DNA from: Candidatus Saccharibacteria bacterium CG_4_10_14_0_2_um_filter_52_9
GTDB taxonomy: Bacteria > Patescibacteriota > Saccharimonadia > Saccharimonadales > UBA4665
Length of the DNA: 5,538 nucleotides
Direction of reading: 5' to 3'
Assembly (NCBI GenBank): GCA_002792275.1
Contig: PFOA01000085.1
Span: 1 to 5,538, forward strand
Below the pieces are notes generated by a model that was not told the DNA's origin, made no database searches, and saw only the letters and a program-made list of their open reading frames with translations. The position numbers were made by a program, and so were the translations under genes. Shown piece by piece: positions 5,525-5,538 of this stretch; the stretch's first letter is position 1; every line of letters begins with the position of its first letter.

Positions 5525-5538
5525 TCCCGAAGCGCAAC

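Overview
The window looks like ordinary chromosomal DNA from a small-genome bacterium of the Candidate Phyla Radiation, most likely Saccharibacteria (TM7). This is an inference from gene content: a eukaryote-like (type 2) isoleucyl-tRNA synthetase, an L21 gene without its usual L27 partner, very short 5' leaders, and an FHA-PP2C fusion. All four main reading frames run without in-frame TGA and stop at TAG or TAA. That fits the standard code and argues against the UGA=Gly code of Gracilibacteria/Absconditabacteria.

Layout. (1) Positions 2-2656 (+) hold most of ileS, with its 5' end and HIGH motif cut off by the window edge. (2) A bulged terminator overlapping the ileS stop is followed at once by a promoter for rplU (2700-3008, +), which would give an almost leaderless mRNA. 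rplU ends at a clear intrinsic terminator (3033-3054). (3) Positions 3055-3485 are non-coding and visibly AT-richer than the genes. They hold a perfect 15-bp inverted repeat whose loop region carries an exact DnaA-box sequence (TTATCCACA on the minus strand), a 10-bp direct repeat, two small dyads, and a candidate structured small RNA ending at a second strong terminator (3392-3419). (4) parA/soj (3486-4247, +) has its own extended -10 promoter and Shine-Dalgarno, but no parB follows. (5) A convergent minus-strand gene (4253-5524, probably open past the right edge) encodes an FHA domain fused to a PP2C Ser/Thr phosphatase; its stop is 5 bp from the parA stop.

Functionally, ileS and rplU serve translation, parA serves chromosome partitioning or positioning, and the FHA-PP2C protein would read and remove Ser/Thr phosphorylation. 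No operon links all of them: each gene appears to have its own promoter or terminator. The least explained part, and the best candidate for something undescribed, is the intergenic block 3055-3485 next to parA. It could be a replication or partition site, a small-RNA locus, or both. No mobile element, CRISPR array, tRNA or rRNA was seen.
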